From CAG-390 sp964579135 (GTDB lineage: Bacteria > Bacillota > Clostridia > Oscillospirales > CAG-272): DNA of 64,000 nucleotides. The notes beneath the pieces were generated by a model. The model was not told the origin of the DNA. It searched no databases and worked only from the letters and a program-made list of their open reading frames with translations. The position numbers and the translations under genes were made by a program. This document shows positions 34,294-43,868 of the stretch, piece after piece (the stretch's first letter is position 1; each line of letters begins with the position of its first letter). Location: NCBI GenBank assembly GCA_964579135.1, contig CAZOFD010000002.1:1-64000 (forward strand). Direction: 5' to 3'.

Positions 34294-35040
34294 TTACCCC
34301 CAAACGACGTCGAGCGACATCATCAGGATAAATCCCGCGGTGAACGCCGCCACGGCGACGTTGCCGCCCTCTTTCATTTCCGGGACAAGCTCGGCAACGA
34401 CCGCGTAGAGCATAGCTCCCGCGGAAAAAGCTAACGTAAACGGCAACAAAGGCAAAAATATGCCCGCAGCCGAGAAGACCGCCGCAGCGCCCAAAGGCTC
34501 GACCGCGCCCGAAATCACGCCGCTTGCGAACGAGCGTCGGTGCGGCGCTCCCGCCGCTTTGCTCGTAAGGGAGATTATAGCCCCCTCGGGGACGTTTTGC
34601 ACGCTTATACCGATAGCGAGGGCAAATACTTCCGCAAGACCTGCGTCCGCAGCACTCCCGAGCGCTGCTGCGAGCGCCGCGCCGACAGCCATTCCCTCGG
34701 GAAGATTGTGCAGGGTCACCGCCGCGGTCAAAGTCCTTGTCGGGTCGTCTTTTCGGTTTTTCGCTGCGGCGAATTTGTCGCCGAGCATAATAAAGGCAAC
34801 GCCGCCCGCGACGCCCGTCGCCGCGGGCAAAAACGACAGCGTGCCGAGCCCCGAGGAGAGGTCGATGGACGGGATCAAAAGGCTCCATATGCTTGCCGCT
34901 ACCATAATACCCGAGGCGAACCCCGAAAGTATCGACGACAGGCACGGCTTTATGCCGCGCGGCAGCAGAAACACGAGAGCGGCGCCCGCCGCGGTGCCCC
35001 AAAACGGGAGAAATATACAGCTTAGAATATTAATCAACAT
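34294..35040 (-). CDS. ZIP-family divalent metal transporter
   Basis: A membrane transporter, probably importing zinc or a related divalent metal. The 248-residue protein has eight hydrophobic segments. The metal-binding motifs are VTLHNLPEGMAVGAALA in helix 4 and GISVQNVPEGAIISL in helix 5 (the second with Gln-Asn in place of the common His-Asn), and a Glu in MLYAVVAELVPE near the end. The size matches bacterial ZupT-like proteins. The ATG has a weak upstream site (GGTGA). Confidence 0.9.
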   Translation of the reverse strand: MLINILSCIFLPFWGTAAGAALVFLLPRGIKPCLSSILSGFASGIMVAASIWSLLIPSIDLSSGLGTLSFLPAATGVAGGVAFIMLGDKFAAAKNRKDDPTRTLTAAVTLHNLPEGMAVGAALAAALGSAADAGLAEVFALAIGISVQNVPEGAIISLTSKAAGAPHRRSFASGVISGAVEPLGAAAVFSAAGIFLPLLPFTLAFSAGAMLYAVVAELVPEMKEGGNVAVAAFTAGFILMMSLDVVWG

Positions 35041-35381
35041 TTTTCACCGTTCGAACGTAATATTTTTTAATATCAGTTTATGCGAAGGTCGAAAAACGGT
35101 GAAGTAAGGGGCGGCGGCGCGACAAGCTCGGCAAATATAGGGCGGCGACGGCGCGATTTCGGCAAATTCGGCAAAAAATCGCATATGCGCCTTGTGAACG
35201 GGTGCGTATCTCCGCGGCGATAGCGCAGTGGCGACGTTGCACCGCCGAGAGAGGAAAAGTTTTTGCGCGATTTATACGATTTTTTTGCCGTGATAAACAA
35301 AAAGCGCGTTTTCGGTATAAAATCTCGGTATTGCAGAACAATAATATGGCAATAAAGCAGAATAAAGGAGATTTGATATAT

Positions 35382-35927
35382 ATGAAAGCGACGGGAATTG
35401 TGAGACGGATAGACGATCTCGGCAGAGTGGTCATTCCAAAAGAGATAAGGCGGACAATGCGGATTCGCGAGGGCGACCCGCTTGAGATATATACCGCCGG
35501 CGACGGCGAAGTCATATTCAAAAAATACTCTCCGATAGGCGAACTCGGCATGTTTGCCGCCCAGTATGCCGAAACGTTGCATAAGACCGGCGAATTGAAC
35601 GTGATAATCTGCGACAGAGACAGCGTTGTAGCCTCGGCGGGACTGCCGAAAAAAGAATACGTCGACAGGCGTGTTTCCGAGGAGTTTGAGCATATATCGT
35701 CGGGCAGAAGCCCGTATCGCCGCGGCGACGGCGAGAAGGTGTATGCGGTGGTCGGCGCCGACTCGGCATTTGTCAGTGCCGCGGTGCCCATAGTTGCAAA
35801 CGGCGACGTGCTCGGGTGCGTTGCCTCGTTGACCGACGGCTCGGGCGTCGCCCGCGTCGACGGCGATACCGAAATCAAACTCTTGCAAACCGCCGCGGTA
35901 TTTCTCGGGAAACAGCTTGAGGAATAA
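35382..35927 (+). CDS. spoVT: Stage V sporulation protein T (SpoVT)
   Basis: A forespore DNA-binding regulator that tunes SigG-dependent genes. The 181-residue protein has the AbrB-type N-terminal domain ATGIVRRIDDLGRVVIPKEI with RRTMRIREGDPLEIY, and a C-terminal GAF-like domain (~55-180; ELNVIICDRDSVVASAGLP). Bacillus SpoVT is 178 residues. The ATG at 35382 follows AAAGGAG by 11 bases. Upstream GTATA (35315) and CAATAAT (35339) resemble forespore sigma-factor boxes but the spacing is not decisive. Confidence 0.95.
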   Translation: MKATGIVRRIDDLGRVVIPKEIRRTMRIREGDPLEIYTAGDGEVIFKKYSPIGELGMFAAQYAETLHKTGELNVIICDRDSVVASAGLPKKEYVDRRVSEEFEHISSGRSPYRRGDGEKVYAVVGADSAFVSAAVPIVANGDVLGCVASLTDGSGVARVDGDTEIKLLQTAAVFLGKQLEE

Positions 35928-35945
35928 TGCGCGGTGAGACGACGA

Positions 35946-35991
35946 AAAGCGACTGCCCCCCGCCGCCAACGCGGCAGGGGGCAGTCGCTTT
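35946..35991. terminator. Long GC-rich terminator-like hairpin between spoVT and yhaN
   Basis: A 15-bp perfect stem (35946-35960 with 35977-35991) topped by GCCGC/GCGGC. The T run is short, but it sits between convergent genes. Confidence 0.85.
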
Positions 35992-36042
35992 GAACGTGCG
36001 AGTGGTTGTCGGCGCTCCGAGAAAGAATTTTGCACCGTAAAC

Positions 36043-38388
36043 TCAACGCATACGTATAAGATTAAACGGTTGCCCCTCGGCGGCAAGCAGGCGCGCTTCG
36101 CGCGTGTGGCAGGTGAAGAGCAATATCTGCTTTTTCGCGGCGGAATTCGGTGCGTCAAGCGTTGAAAGCGCGACGAGAGTCGCCGCCGCGCGCTTTTCGT
36201 CGAATTGAGCCAATATCTCGTCGGCAAAAACGGGCGCGCAGGGCAGCAGCGTTTCCGTCAGAGCGAGCCGCAGCGCCAGATAGGCAGCGTCGCGCGTTCC
36301 ACCGCTCATAACGCCCACGCCGTGCGTACCGCTCGGGGTGGGGAGCGATAGCGCGAGCTTTTCGCCGAGCCCCAAATCGGAATAAGTACCGCGCGTCAAA
36401 GCTGCGAGCAGTTGCCCCGCGCGGCTCCTCAGGCGAGGGGTTACCGAGCGGCAAAGCGATTCTCGCGCTTGCTCGACGGCGTTATAAGCCATCGTAAAGG
36501 CTTCGAGCTTTTCGTTTGCGTTTTTCAGTTCGTCGAGTACGGTCTCGAGTTCCGAGGCAAGTCGCGCGGGATTCTCGGAATTTGCCTCAATCGCCGCCAA
36601 TCTTTTGTCGGCGTCGTTATATTTTTGGGTCGCCGCGTCGAGCTGCACTTTCAGTCCGTCGCGCTCATACGTCAGCTTGGCGGGAAGAACGTTTTCGAAA
36701 GTCTCTTCGGCACCGGGGGTAAGATGCGCACGCAGAGAGGCTTCGTCGTCGTCTTTAAGCTCATCTTTCTTTTCGTCAAGCCTCTGGGAATATCTGTCGA
36801 TGTCGCGAAGCAGTTCTTCGTATCTGTCTACAAATCCCTCGCTTCTGTCGGCTTCGCTTGCGAGCGTGTCGGCAATTTCGTCCGCTTTGCATCTTATGCC
36901 GAACGTTGCGAGATAATATTGCGCTTCGGTGCGGACGGACGCCGCTTCGGCGCGTAAAGCAGCCAAAGACGATTCGCATTCGCCGATGCAGGCGTTTTGA
37001 GAGCTTTGCAAGCGGCGCTCCGCGTCGCATTTTGCCGCAAAATCTATAAAACGTGCGCGCACGTCTTTACGCGACGTGCCGCGCGAGAGCGAAAAACCGA
37101 CTGAAGAGATATAGCTTTGCGCGTCCTCGGAGGCGCGGCGTGCCGCCGGCAAAAGAACGATGCCGACGATTACGGCGATAAAACCGCATACGGTCATTGC
37201 GGACAGCGCTTTAAAATCCGCTTGCGGCAATATTTTCGTAAAAAACGCGAAGAGCGACGCAAGTGCGGCTGCCGCGCCGACAAGGAGCAAAGACAGCCCC
37301 GCGGCTCGCAATCTTGCGCTGCGCGACCTTTTTCGCGAGTATTCGTCGCAAACGGCTTGTGCGCCGCCGAGCGACTCGATGCGCTCGGCATAGGCGGCAA
37401 GTTCTACGTCGCCCGAGTTTTTCGCGCGGATCTCGTTATATTCCGCACGTTTTTCGGACGTGCGTTTTTCCGCTTCGACAAGTCTGCGGCACAAAGTGTT
37501 CAGGCGCACAACGCAGTCTCGCGTAGGTTCGGCGCCGCCTCTGTCGTATTCCGCAATCAAAGCCGCCTTTTCTTCCTGCAGTTTGGATATCCTTGTTTCG
37601 CAGTCGTGCAGGATCTTAAAGTTTCTGAGCTTTTTTATGGTTTCATAGTCGCGGCATCTGTCGTTGGCGCGATTAAGCTCTTTGCGTAGGTTAGCCGTAA
37701 CGTCGGCGTATTTTTTGACCGTTGCTTCAAGCCGTATGCGTTCTTCGGAGTTTGCCTCGGCTTTTTCAAGGCGTGCGTTTAGGTTGTCGCGCTCGGCTTC
37801 AAGCTCGGGTATCTTTCCGCCCGAGCCCTTGCGCAGCTTCAGCTCTTTTATCGCCGAATTGAGCTTTTTCAGCGTGGTTGCCGCGTTGGCGGAAACGGAT
37901 GCCGACGAAGAGAGGTCGTTTATCGCTCCGCCGACGCCGTCTTCGTTCAAGGCGGAAAGTTGAGTTTGTTTTATAAAGCAGGTGCTTTCAAATACGTTTT
38001 CGGGCGCCCCGATAAAGCGCTCCCAAGGTTTTTCGCCGCGAAAAACCTCGGCGCCAGTTGCAAGGTCGGTAACGGTGCAACGCTCGTGGTAATCGTCGTG
38101 CTCGTCCGCTTTGCCGCGGCGCTGTATCCTGTATTCGCCGTCGTCTGTCGATATTTCGGCATATCCGTCGGCAACGCCGTTGTCCCAACTCAGCGCGCGG
38201 GCTCGTGCGGCGACGGCGCTGTCTCCGCGTTTCGGCGGCATACCGTAAAAAACGAATTTGATAAACGCCATTACAGTGCTTTTGCCGCTTTCGTTCGAGC
38301 CCTCGAAAACGTTCAGCCCCTCCGAAAGATCTGCGGCAAAATCACGTAGCCCGCCGAATTCTTTTATATATATTTTTTTTATTATCAT
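36043..38388 (-). CDS. yhaN: YhaN-like AAA ATPase (SbcC/Rad50-type) of DNA repair
   Basis: A 781-residue SMC-like ATPase that in Bacillus is encoded with the nuclease YhaO. Walker A is EGSNESGKSTVMAF near residue 30. The ABC-type signature VMSGGTRDAAYLALRLAL and Walker B VFADEILAQFDEKRA are at the C terminus. Between them lie long coiled coils interrupted by two membrane helices (about residues 365-415), a feature of YhaN that suggests membrane attachment. GGGGGCTGA precedes the ATG. It lies 16 bases after the YhaO gene. Confidence 0.88.
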   Translation of the reverse strand: MIIKKIYIKEFGGLRDFAADLSEGLNVFEGSNESGKSTVMAFIKFVFYGMPPKRGDSAVAARARALSWDNGVADGYAEISTDDGEYRIQRRGKADEHDDYHERCTVTDLATGAEVFRGEKPWERFIGAPENVFESTCFIKQTQLSALNEDGVGGAINDLSSSASVSANAATTLKKLNSAIKELKLRKGSGGKIPELEAERDNLNARLEKAEANSEERIRLEATVKKYADVTANLRKELNRANDRCRDYETIKKLRNFKILHDCETRISKLQEEKAALIAEYDRGGAEPTRDCVVRLNTLCRRLVEAEKRTSEKRAEYNEIRAKNSGDVELAAYAERIESLGGAQAVCDEYSRKRSRSARLRAAGLSLLLVGAAAALASLFAFFTKILPQADFKALSAMTVCGFIAVIVGIVLLPAARRASEDAQSYISSVGFSLSRGTSRKDVRARFIDFAAKCDAERRLQSSQNACIGECESSLAALRAEAASVRTEAQYYLATFGIRCKADEIADTLASEADRSEGFVDRYEELLRDIDRYSQRLDEKKDELKDDDEASLRAHLTPGAEETFENVLPAKLTYERDGLKVQLDAATQKYNDADKRLAAIEANSENPARLASELETVLDELKNANEKLEAFTMAYNAVEQARESLCRSVTPRLRSRAGQLLAALTRGTYSDLGLGEKLALSLPTPSGTHGVGVMSGGTRDAAYLALRLALTETLLPCAPVFADEILAQFDEKRAAATLVALSTLDAPNSAAKKQILLFTCHTREARLLAAEGQPFNLIRMR

Positions 38389-38404
38389 TTTCAGCCCCCA
38401 AACG

Positions 38405-39550
38405 TTAAAGCGGTGTGTTGCCGTCGAGCGCGGTAAGCCCCGCTCGAAGCGCGGCGGCTGCGCGTACTCTTTCGTTTTCGTCGTGTGACGACAGCGCGGG
38501 AAGCAGCGTGCGATAAAATTCTCCGCGTATGGAAGGGTCGTTTTTCAGATAGTCCGCTTCGAAAAAAGGCATCGTGCGGTCCGTTACCGTGAGAGAGTAG
38601 GGGACTGCGTTGGGCGACACGTCGTCAAGCAATCGCTCGACCTCGCGGCATATCGCGTCGGGCGAGGGAACGTAGCTTTCGGGCAGGGATCCTTTTATAA
38701 AAACTCTCAGCGACGTATCGCTCTCATAGCACTTCGTTTGGCAAAGGGACGCGATTTTTGCGGCGACGGACGAGTCTCCGTCCTCGCCCGTTACGTCAAT
38801 ATCTTCGCTTTGATATTTGTGGTGCGAGGTCTTGACGCGACGTATATTTGCCCCACTCTCGGATATCTCGACTACGTTGACTCCGCCGTCGCCCTCTTCG
38901 TCAAAGCTGCGCCCTTCGGGGAAGCCGCTGTATGAAACGAGCGTTTTTCCGCAAGTTACGGGCGGCGGCAACTTGTGTACGTGACCGAGTGCCGCGTATA
39001 CCGCGCCGCTTGCCTCAAACAGCGCGGCGGGGGTGGGGGCGTATTTTGATATCGGCGAGGAAAGGTCGGCGTGGGCGCAGACGAGATTTATCCTGCTTTG
39101 GTCGACGCGTATATCGCCGAGGGGCGATGAGGCGAGCGTGTCGGACAAAAAGCTCCACCCCCATACCGTGATAGGCATCCCCGTCTCGTCGTCAAGGTCG
39201 AACGAAGACAGGCGGTCGTCCGGAAAAATATGCACGTTTTCGCTCCAATCGGTGCTTGTCCAAACGCTGCCGGGTCCGTACGGGTCGTGGTTGCCGGCGG
39301 CTATGACCACCGGCTTGCCGTAGCGCTCGAAAGCGTCGCGCACGACGGCAAGCGTTGCGGGCGTGACGTATCCGCAGTCGAAAAGGTCTCCCGCGACAAG
39401 TATCGCGTCGCACCCCTCGTTTGTCGCCGTCTCCGTTATCTCGCAAAATACGGAGCGCAGATTTGCGCGCAGTTTTTCGCTTTGAGACGCGCCGACACCG
39501 CCGAAAGGCGAATCCAAATGCATATCCGCGAAATGTAATATCTTCAGCAT
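38405..39550 (-). CDS. yhaO: YhaO-like DNA repair exonuclease (SbcD/Mre11-type metallophosphoesterase)
   Basis: The nuclease partner of the YhaN-like ATPase. The 381-residue protein has the calcineurin-like motifs FADMHLDSPF, VAGDLFDCG, AAGNHDPYGPG and ALGHVHKLP, which supply the two-metal site. A smaller C-terminal domain follows. The upstream ribosome-binding site is weak. It begins 33 bases after the galT stop, so it is probably co-transcribed with galT. Confidence 0.9.
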   Translation of the reverse strand: MLKILHFADMHLDSPFGGVGASQSEKLRANLRSVFCEITETATNEGCDAILVAGDLFDCGYVTPATLAVVRDAFERYGKPVVIAAGNHDPYGPGSVWTSTDWSENVHIFPDDRLSSFDLDDETGMPITVWGWSFLSDTLASSPLGDIRVDQSRINLVCAHADLSSPISKYAPTPAALFEASGAVYAALGHVHKLPPPVTCGKTLVSYSGFPEGRSFDEEGDGGVNVVEISESGANIRRVKTSHHKYQSEDIDVTGEDGDSSVAAKIASLCQTKCYESDTSLRVFIKGSLPESYVPSPDAICREVERLLDDVSPNAVPYSLTVTDRTMPFFEADYLKNDPSIRGEFYRTLLPALSSHDENERVRAAAALRAGLTALDGNTPL

Positions 39551-39583
39551 TTTACTACTCTTTGATCGTGTGTCTAAGTGCGG

Positions 39584-41116
39584 TTATACCGTTTCTTTTC
39601 CGCCGACGGAACGGATAAAGCGCAGGAACGCTTCCGTGCCTTCGGGTGTTGCTTTGTAAACTCCGGCGTCCTCGAGAACGCGGGTAAAGGTTTTGCCGAC
39701 CTCAAGGCGTATGATCTCGTCCGCATTTTCTTTCGTAAATTCGTATTTGTCGCGGAACGCGGAGAGCCAAGACTCGTGCTTTGCGCAGGCTTCGTCTGCG
39801 GCTATCCTGCTTTCGTCGGCTCCCCCGAGGATGAGCTCGCAAAGCCTTGCTATCTCGCCCTCGAGGCGTGCGGGAAGCACCGCAAGCCCCATAACCTCTA
39901 TCAGCCCGATATTTTCTTTTTTGATATTGTGCTTGTCGGCGTGGGGGTGATAAACTCCGAGCGGGTGCTCGTCCGATGTGATATTGTTGCGCATAACGAG
40001 GTCGAGCTCGAAGTCGGAGCCGCGTCTGCGAGCTATCGGGGTTATCGTGTTGTGCGGTACGCCGTCCGTCTGTGCGAGGACGTAGGCGTCTTCGTCGGAG
40101 TAGGCGCGCCAAGCGGCAAGCAACTTGTCAGCCAGCTCGACGAGCGAGGCTTTGTTCGCGCAGCGCAGTCTCAGTACCGACATCGGCCACGAGACGATAC
40201 CTGCGGCAACGTCGGGAAACGCGTCGAATACGATTTGCCGCGAGATAGGTGCGCGCTCCATCGGGAATTCGTAGCATCCGCCCTGCATATGGTCGTGCGA
40301 TAGTATGGAGCCGCCGACGATGGGGAGGTCGGCATTCGAGCCGATAAAGTAGTGCGGGAGCATATCGACAAAGTCGAGCATTCTCACAAAGGTGCCGCGA
40401 CGAATGCTCATAGGCGTGTGCTCGCGCGAGAGAACGATGCAGTGCTCGTTGTAATAAACGTAAGGAGAATATTGCATAAGCCAAGGCTCGCCGCCGAGCG
40501 TCATAGGAATCTGGCGCAGATTTTGGCGTGCGGGAGCCCCCGAGGCATTGCCGGCAAAACCGACGTTTTCCGGGCATAAAAGGCATTTCGGGTAGCCTGT
40601 TTTCGGAGCGTTTTTCGCAGCGGCGATGTCTCGCGGATCTTTCTCGGGTTTTGAGAGGTTTATCGAGATATCGATGTCCCCGTACGGGGAGGGAACGCTC
40701 CAACGGCGGTCGCGCGCGATACGGTCGGCGCGTATGTAATTGGAGTCGACGGCGTTGCGATAAAAATAATCCGTTGCTTTTTTGGGCGACTCGGCGCAAA
40801 GAGCGAAGAAGTTGCGGTTTATTTCGGACGGACGCGCCGTCAGGTGACCCATAAGCCGCGTGTCGAATCTGTCGCGCGACGCCGTGCCTGCGGATATTAT
40901 GCCGCGCTCTTCGGCTGCGTCGCAAAGCTTGGCGAGAATAACGTGCAGTGCCTCTTCGCTTTCGTTCGGCGTATCCGATACGTCCGTTATTGCGAACTCC
41001 TCTGCCAAAAGATTCGCGCACCAAACGCGATCCGAATTCGCTATAAGTTCTTTTCGCTCGGCATAATCGAGCAGAGCGGATATCTCCGCAAGTACGGTTT
41101 CGTTCGTAATTTTCAT
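39584..41116 (-). CDS. galT: UDP-glucose--hexose-1-phosphate uridylyltransferase, type 2
   Basis: Leloir pathway enzyme exchanging UMP between UDP-glucose and galactose 1-phosphate. The 510-residue length and sequence identify the Bacillota type 2 form (GalT type 2 is about 490-510 residues). Conserved parts include CLLCPENVGFAG, PYVYYNEHCIVLSREH, GGSILSHDHMQGG (catalytic His pair) and NPLG-like HPLGVYHPHADKHNIKKEN. CGGAGAAC precedes the ATG at 41116. It heads a galT-yhaO-yhaN transcript; galactokinase is encoded 14 kb away. Confidence 0.94.
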   Translation of the reverse strand: MKITNETVLAEISALLDYAERKELIANSDRVWCANLLAEEFAITDVSDTPNESEEALHVILAKLCDAAEERGIISAGTASRDRFDTRLMGHLTARPSEINRNFFALCAESPKKATDYFYRNAVDSNYIRADRIARDRRWSVPSPYGDIDISINLSKPEKDPRDIAAAKNAPKTGYPKCLLCPENVGFAGNASGAPARQNLRQIPMTLGGEPWLMQYSPYVYYNEHCIVLSREHTPMSIRRGTFVRMLDFVDMLPHYFIGSNADLPIVGGSILSHDHMQGGCYEFPMERAPISRQIVFDAFPDVAAGIVSWPMSVLRLRCANKASLVELADKLLAAWRAYSDEDAYVLAQTDGVPHNTITPIARRRGSDFELDLVMRNNITSDEHPLGVYHPHADKHNIKKENIGLIEVMGLAVLPARLEGEIARLCELILGGADESRIAADEACAKHESWLSAFRDKYEFTKENADEIIRLEVGKTFTRVLEDAGVYKATPEGTEAFLRFIRSVGGKETV

Positions 41117-41153
41117 GTCAGTTCTCCGAGATTCGATATATTTATACATATAC

Positions 41154-41182
41154 ATTATATCACCCGTTTGCGATTTTGTAAA
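41154..41182 (-). promoter_or_regulatory. SigA-type promoter of galT
   Basis: Minus strand TTTACA (41177-41182), 17 bases, TATAAT (41154-41159), about 37 bases before the start codon. Confidence 0.88.
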
Positions 41183-41274
41183 TAAATATCGTCTCGGCAT
41201 CGTACTTTTTTTGCGCAAAAAAGCGTACGTTCATCGAAATACGGTTTTCTTTTTTGGGGAAGATAAGTTTCGCC

Positions 41275-41871
41275 CTACGTTTCGGGCGAAACCGGCTCGC
41301 GAGGCGGACGAGGTAACGCCTCGCCGTCGATAAGCGGCTCGAAGCAAGGGTACTCCGCCGCCGCTCTGACCCCCGTGACGTGTAAAAATCGCAGCGAAGC
41401 ATACGTGTAACTTGAGAGCGGGCGGTCTATATGATCCTCGGAATGTGCCGCGACAAACAGTTCGTCGCCCTCCGCGGCGCTTATCAAAAGCGAGTGATAA
41501 AACTCGCCGTTGCCGTCGGCAAGCTGTATCACGTCGCCGATCGTCGCGCCGCCGCGATCCGTTTCTTCTCCGAAAGGCCCGATCCCGCCGTTTGTCTCGG
41601 CAAATTCGGGCTTGCGAGTGATAAAATCGAAAAAAGACACGACGGACGTCCACGCGGGGGCGCGATCCGTTTCGGAAACGTAGTACCAGCCGTAAACGGG
41701 CGTGTAATTCATAACGCACGAGCCCGCAAAAACGCACTGAGATACAAAGTTCGTGCAATCTCCGCCGAGTCCCGAATAATTCGCGAAAAGCGGGTTGCGA
41801 TCGTTTGCCCAGCGCCTTGCATAGCGCACGGCAAAAGCTCTGTTGTACGGAATAAAGACCCAAGAGTCCAT
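41275..41871 (-). CDS. Putative amidase-domain protein (Amidase_6 type, papain-like)
   Basis: A 198-residue single-domain protein of the putative amidase family. The hallmark is YNRAFAVRYARRWANDRNP followed by GLGGDCTNFVSQCVFAG with the catalytic Cys. GEFYHSLLIS holds the likely His, and AHSEDHIDRPLSSY ends the domain. In Bacillota these domains are often part of sporulation or cell-wall proteins; no signal peptide is visible here. GGAGGTGATAAA precedes the ATG at 41871. Confidence 0.86.
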   Translation of the reverse strand: MDSWVFIPYNRAFAVRYARRWANDRNPLFANYSGLGGDCTNFVSQCVFAGSCVMNYTPVYGWYYVSETDRAPAWTSVVSFFDFITRKPEFAETNGGIGPFGEETDRGGATIGDVIQLADGNGEFYHSLLISAAEGDELFVAAHSEDHIDRPLSSYTYASLRFLHVTGVRAAAEYPCFEPLIDGEALPRPPREPVSPET

Positions 41872-42009
41872 TTTATCACCTCCGATAAGGTTATATTCGT
41901 TTGTCTTACCCGAAATGACGCAATACGAGGAAACGCCGAGGCAAATATGTGAATAATGCCGCCGCGAGCGAATATATTTGAGTGAACGATACGTTACGGG
42001 GAGGACAAA

Positions 42010-43581
42010 ATGAACGAAAATAAAAACGATACCCAAATGGGTTTTGATATCTTAACGCCCGTTTTCAACGGCGATATCCACTGCGACCTCAGCGACGAGT
42101 TGACTTTGCCCGATTATATGCCCGCCGTAAAGCGCGTGGTCTACGTTGAAGCGACCCCGTCGAGCCCCGAGCATTATTCCTCGGGCGGAAAGATCGAGAT
42201 CGCGGGCGACGTTAGGTATCGTATGGTGTACGAGGGCATAAGCGGCGACGGCGAGAGCGAGGGCGTTTGGTGCGCGGAACTCTCGGGCGAATACGAAACG
42301 TCGGCTGAGAGCGGAAAAACGCTCCGTGGCGAAAACGCGATCTTTACCGCGACGGCGAGATGCGAAAACACGTCCGTTAGGGTCACCGCTCCGCGGCGAG
42401 TTACCTTTAAGACGCGCGTTATCGTGTCGGCGAGAGTTTACGGCGAGTGGCACTCGGAGCTTGCGGTGCGCGGCGAAACGGCAAAGGACGATCTTTGCGT
42501 TTTGTACGCTCGTGCACTCTCGCCCGCGGTGTCGACGGGGAAGAGCGAAAAAATGCAGATACGCGAGAGCGTGTCGGCGGACGACGTCCCGGGCGATGGC
42601 GAACTGCGAGTCGTTTCCTGCTTTGCAAACGCAGCCTCGCTTACTTCTGAGGCTACGCGCTCGTCCGTTAAGTGCGACGGAACGATATACGCGTGCCTTA
42701 TACTTTGCAGAGAGGGTGAGCGTCCGTTTGCCGTAGAGCGTTCGTTGCCCTTTTCCGGCGAGGTGGAGCTCGACGAGCCGCCGGCAGAGGACGCGAAATC
42801 AGCCGGCGGGTGCTCGCACGTAAATATAAAATCGGTTTCGGCGTCGGCTGAAGACGCCGGGGTGACGATTGAGGTCGAGTTCGAGGTTATAGCGGAGTTA
42901 TACGGCGCGCGGGAATTTCGCTACGTTAAAGACGCATATCTGAAAAACAAACTGTCAAGCACGGAACGCGTTGCGGCGGATATAGGCGTGCCGGTGCTTT
43001 GTCGCGACGGGAATATCAGCGTGGGTACGTCGTACGTGCTCGGCGAGGGCGAGGGCGATTCTCGCGTGATATGCGTTTTGTCGTCGGGGTGCAAAAATTG
43101 CGAGGCGTCGGTGATCGGCAGCGAACTTAAGGTCACGGGCAGCGTCGGCGCCGTCGTCCTTTCCGACGACGACGGGGAACTTGTGTCGCACGAGGCGGAG
43201 ATCCCCTTTAAATACGCGGTGCGATTCGACGGTGATCCTAAAAATACGGAAGTTTTGTGCGACGTTACGGCGGGCGGGTTTTCGTGCCGTCGCGACGGGA
43301 ACAAAGTTTCCGTGGACTGCGAGGTCTGCGTGGCTTTGCGCGCGTTTGAAAAAACGGCGGTAAACACGGCGACGGAACTCGGAGTCGGCGCCGAGCGCAA
43401 AATACGCACGGTCGGCGCGGGTATCACCGTGTGCTATCCCTCGGCGGGCGAAACGCTTTGGGATGTCTGCAAGAGGTACGGAGCGGAAACGCAAAAGGTC
43501 GCGTGTGACAACGGTCTGCGCGCGGACGTTGCCGAGGACTTGAGCGATTCTCTCGGCGGCGCACGCTTTTTGATAATATAA
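42010..43581 (+). CDS. SipL-like spore coat morphogenetic protein (DUF3794 repeats + LysM)
   Basis: In Clostridioides difficile, SipL binds SpoIVA and is needed for coat assembly around the forespore. The 523-residue protein has several beta-rich DUF3794-type modules (GYMP-like LPDYMPAVKRVVYVEA at the N terminus, VIVSARVYGEWHSEL, FKYAVRFDGDPKNTEV) and a C-terminal LysM domain (VCYPSAGETLWDVCKRYG). No signal peptide is seen, as expected for a mother-cell coat protein. GGGGAGGAC precedes the ATG. An AATATATT/GATACGTT pair at 41971-41995 may be a mother-cell sigma promoter, but the match is weak. Confidence 0.85.
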   Translation: MNENKNDTQMGFDILTPVFNGDIHCDLSDELTLPDYMPAVKRVVYVEATPSSPEHYSSGGKIEIAGDVRYRMVYEGISGDGESEGVWCAELSGEYETSAESGKTLRGENAIFTATARCENTSVRVTAPRRVTFKTRVIVSARVYGEWHSELAVRGETAKDDLCVLYARALSPAVSTGKSEKMQIRESVSADDVPGDGELRVVSCFANAASLTSEATRSSVKCDGTIYACLILCREGERPFAVERSLPFSGEVELDEPPAEDAKSAGGCSHVNIKSVSASAEDAGVTIEVEFEVIAELYGAREFRYVKDAYLKNKLSSTERVAADIGVPVLCRDGNISVGTSYVLGEGEGDSRVICVLSSGCKNCEASVIGSELKVTGSVGAVVLSDDDGELVSHEAEIPFKYAVRFDGDPKNTEVLCDVTAGGFSCRRDGNKVSVDCEVCVALRAFEKTAVNTATELGVGAERKIRTVGAGITVCYPSAGETLWDVCKRYGAETQKVACDNGLRADVAEDLSDSLGGARFLII

Positions 43582-43697
43582 AAAACACGGGTTGAGCAGA
43601 ATACTTAAAGGAGTCGTCCTTTTGCCATACGATACACGATCTTGCGAGTTTTCCCGGAATAAGGATCTCCGAATTTATGCGAGATCGAGCACGACAA

Positions 43698-43725
43698 AAA
43701 CGAGGATCGTAAGATCCTCGTTTAA
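43698..43725. terminator. Terminator-like hairpin 1 after the SipL-like gene
   Basis: AAACGAGGATC pairs with GATCCTCGTTT across a GTAA tetraloop; A run before, TTTA after. Confidence 0.75.
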
Positions 43726-43757
43726 AATAATACGATCTCGCAAAGCGAGCGCCGCCC

Positions 43758-43791
43758 AAACGCCGGTTCGGCATAAAGACGGCGTTTTTAT
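43758..43791 (+). terminator. Terminator hairpin 2 after the SipL-like gene
   Basis: AAACGCCG (43758-43765) pairs with CGGCGTTT (43780-43787), followed by T-rich sequence. Confidence 0.8.
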
Positions 43792-43868
43792 TTTGCGGCT
43801 TGAGTTTGGATTTAAGCCTGTTTGCGGTACTGAGCGCTTGCGTGGTTTGGCGGATTTGTCGAAAGCCG

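Larger units (their letters stand above)
43582..43868. other. Intergenic region with several mutually exclusive RNA stems
   Basis: Between two convergent genes lie AAAGGA/TCCTTT (43607-43622), CGATCTTGC (43637-43645), GCGAGATCG (43679-43687), a perfect 11-bp terminator-like hairpin (43698-43723), CGATCTCGC (43733-43741) and a second terminator (43758-43791). GCGAGATCG can pair with either CGATCTYGC element. Confidence 0.5.

Noticed and set aside
35315..35346. SigG/SigF promoter of spoVT
   Set aside because: GTATA and CAATAAT are present, but a 19-base spacer and partial matches are not enough to call it.
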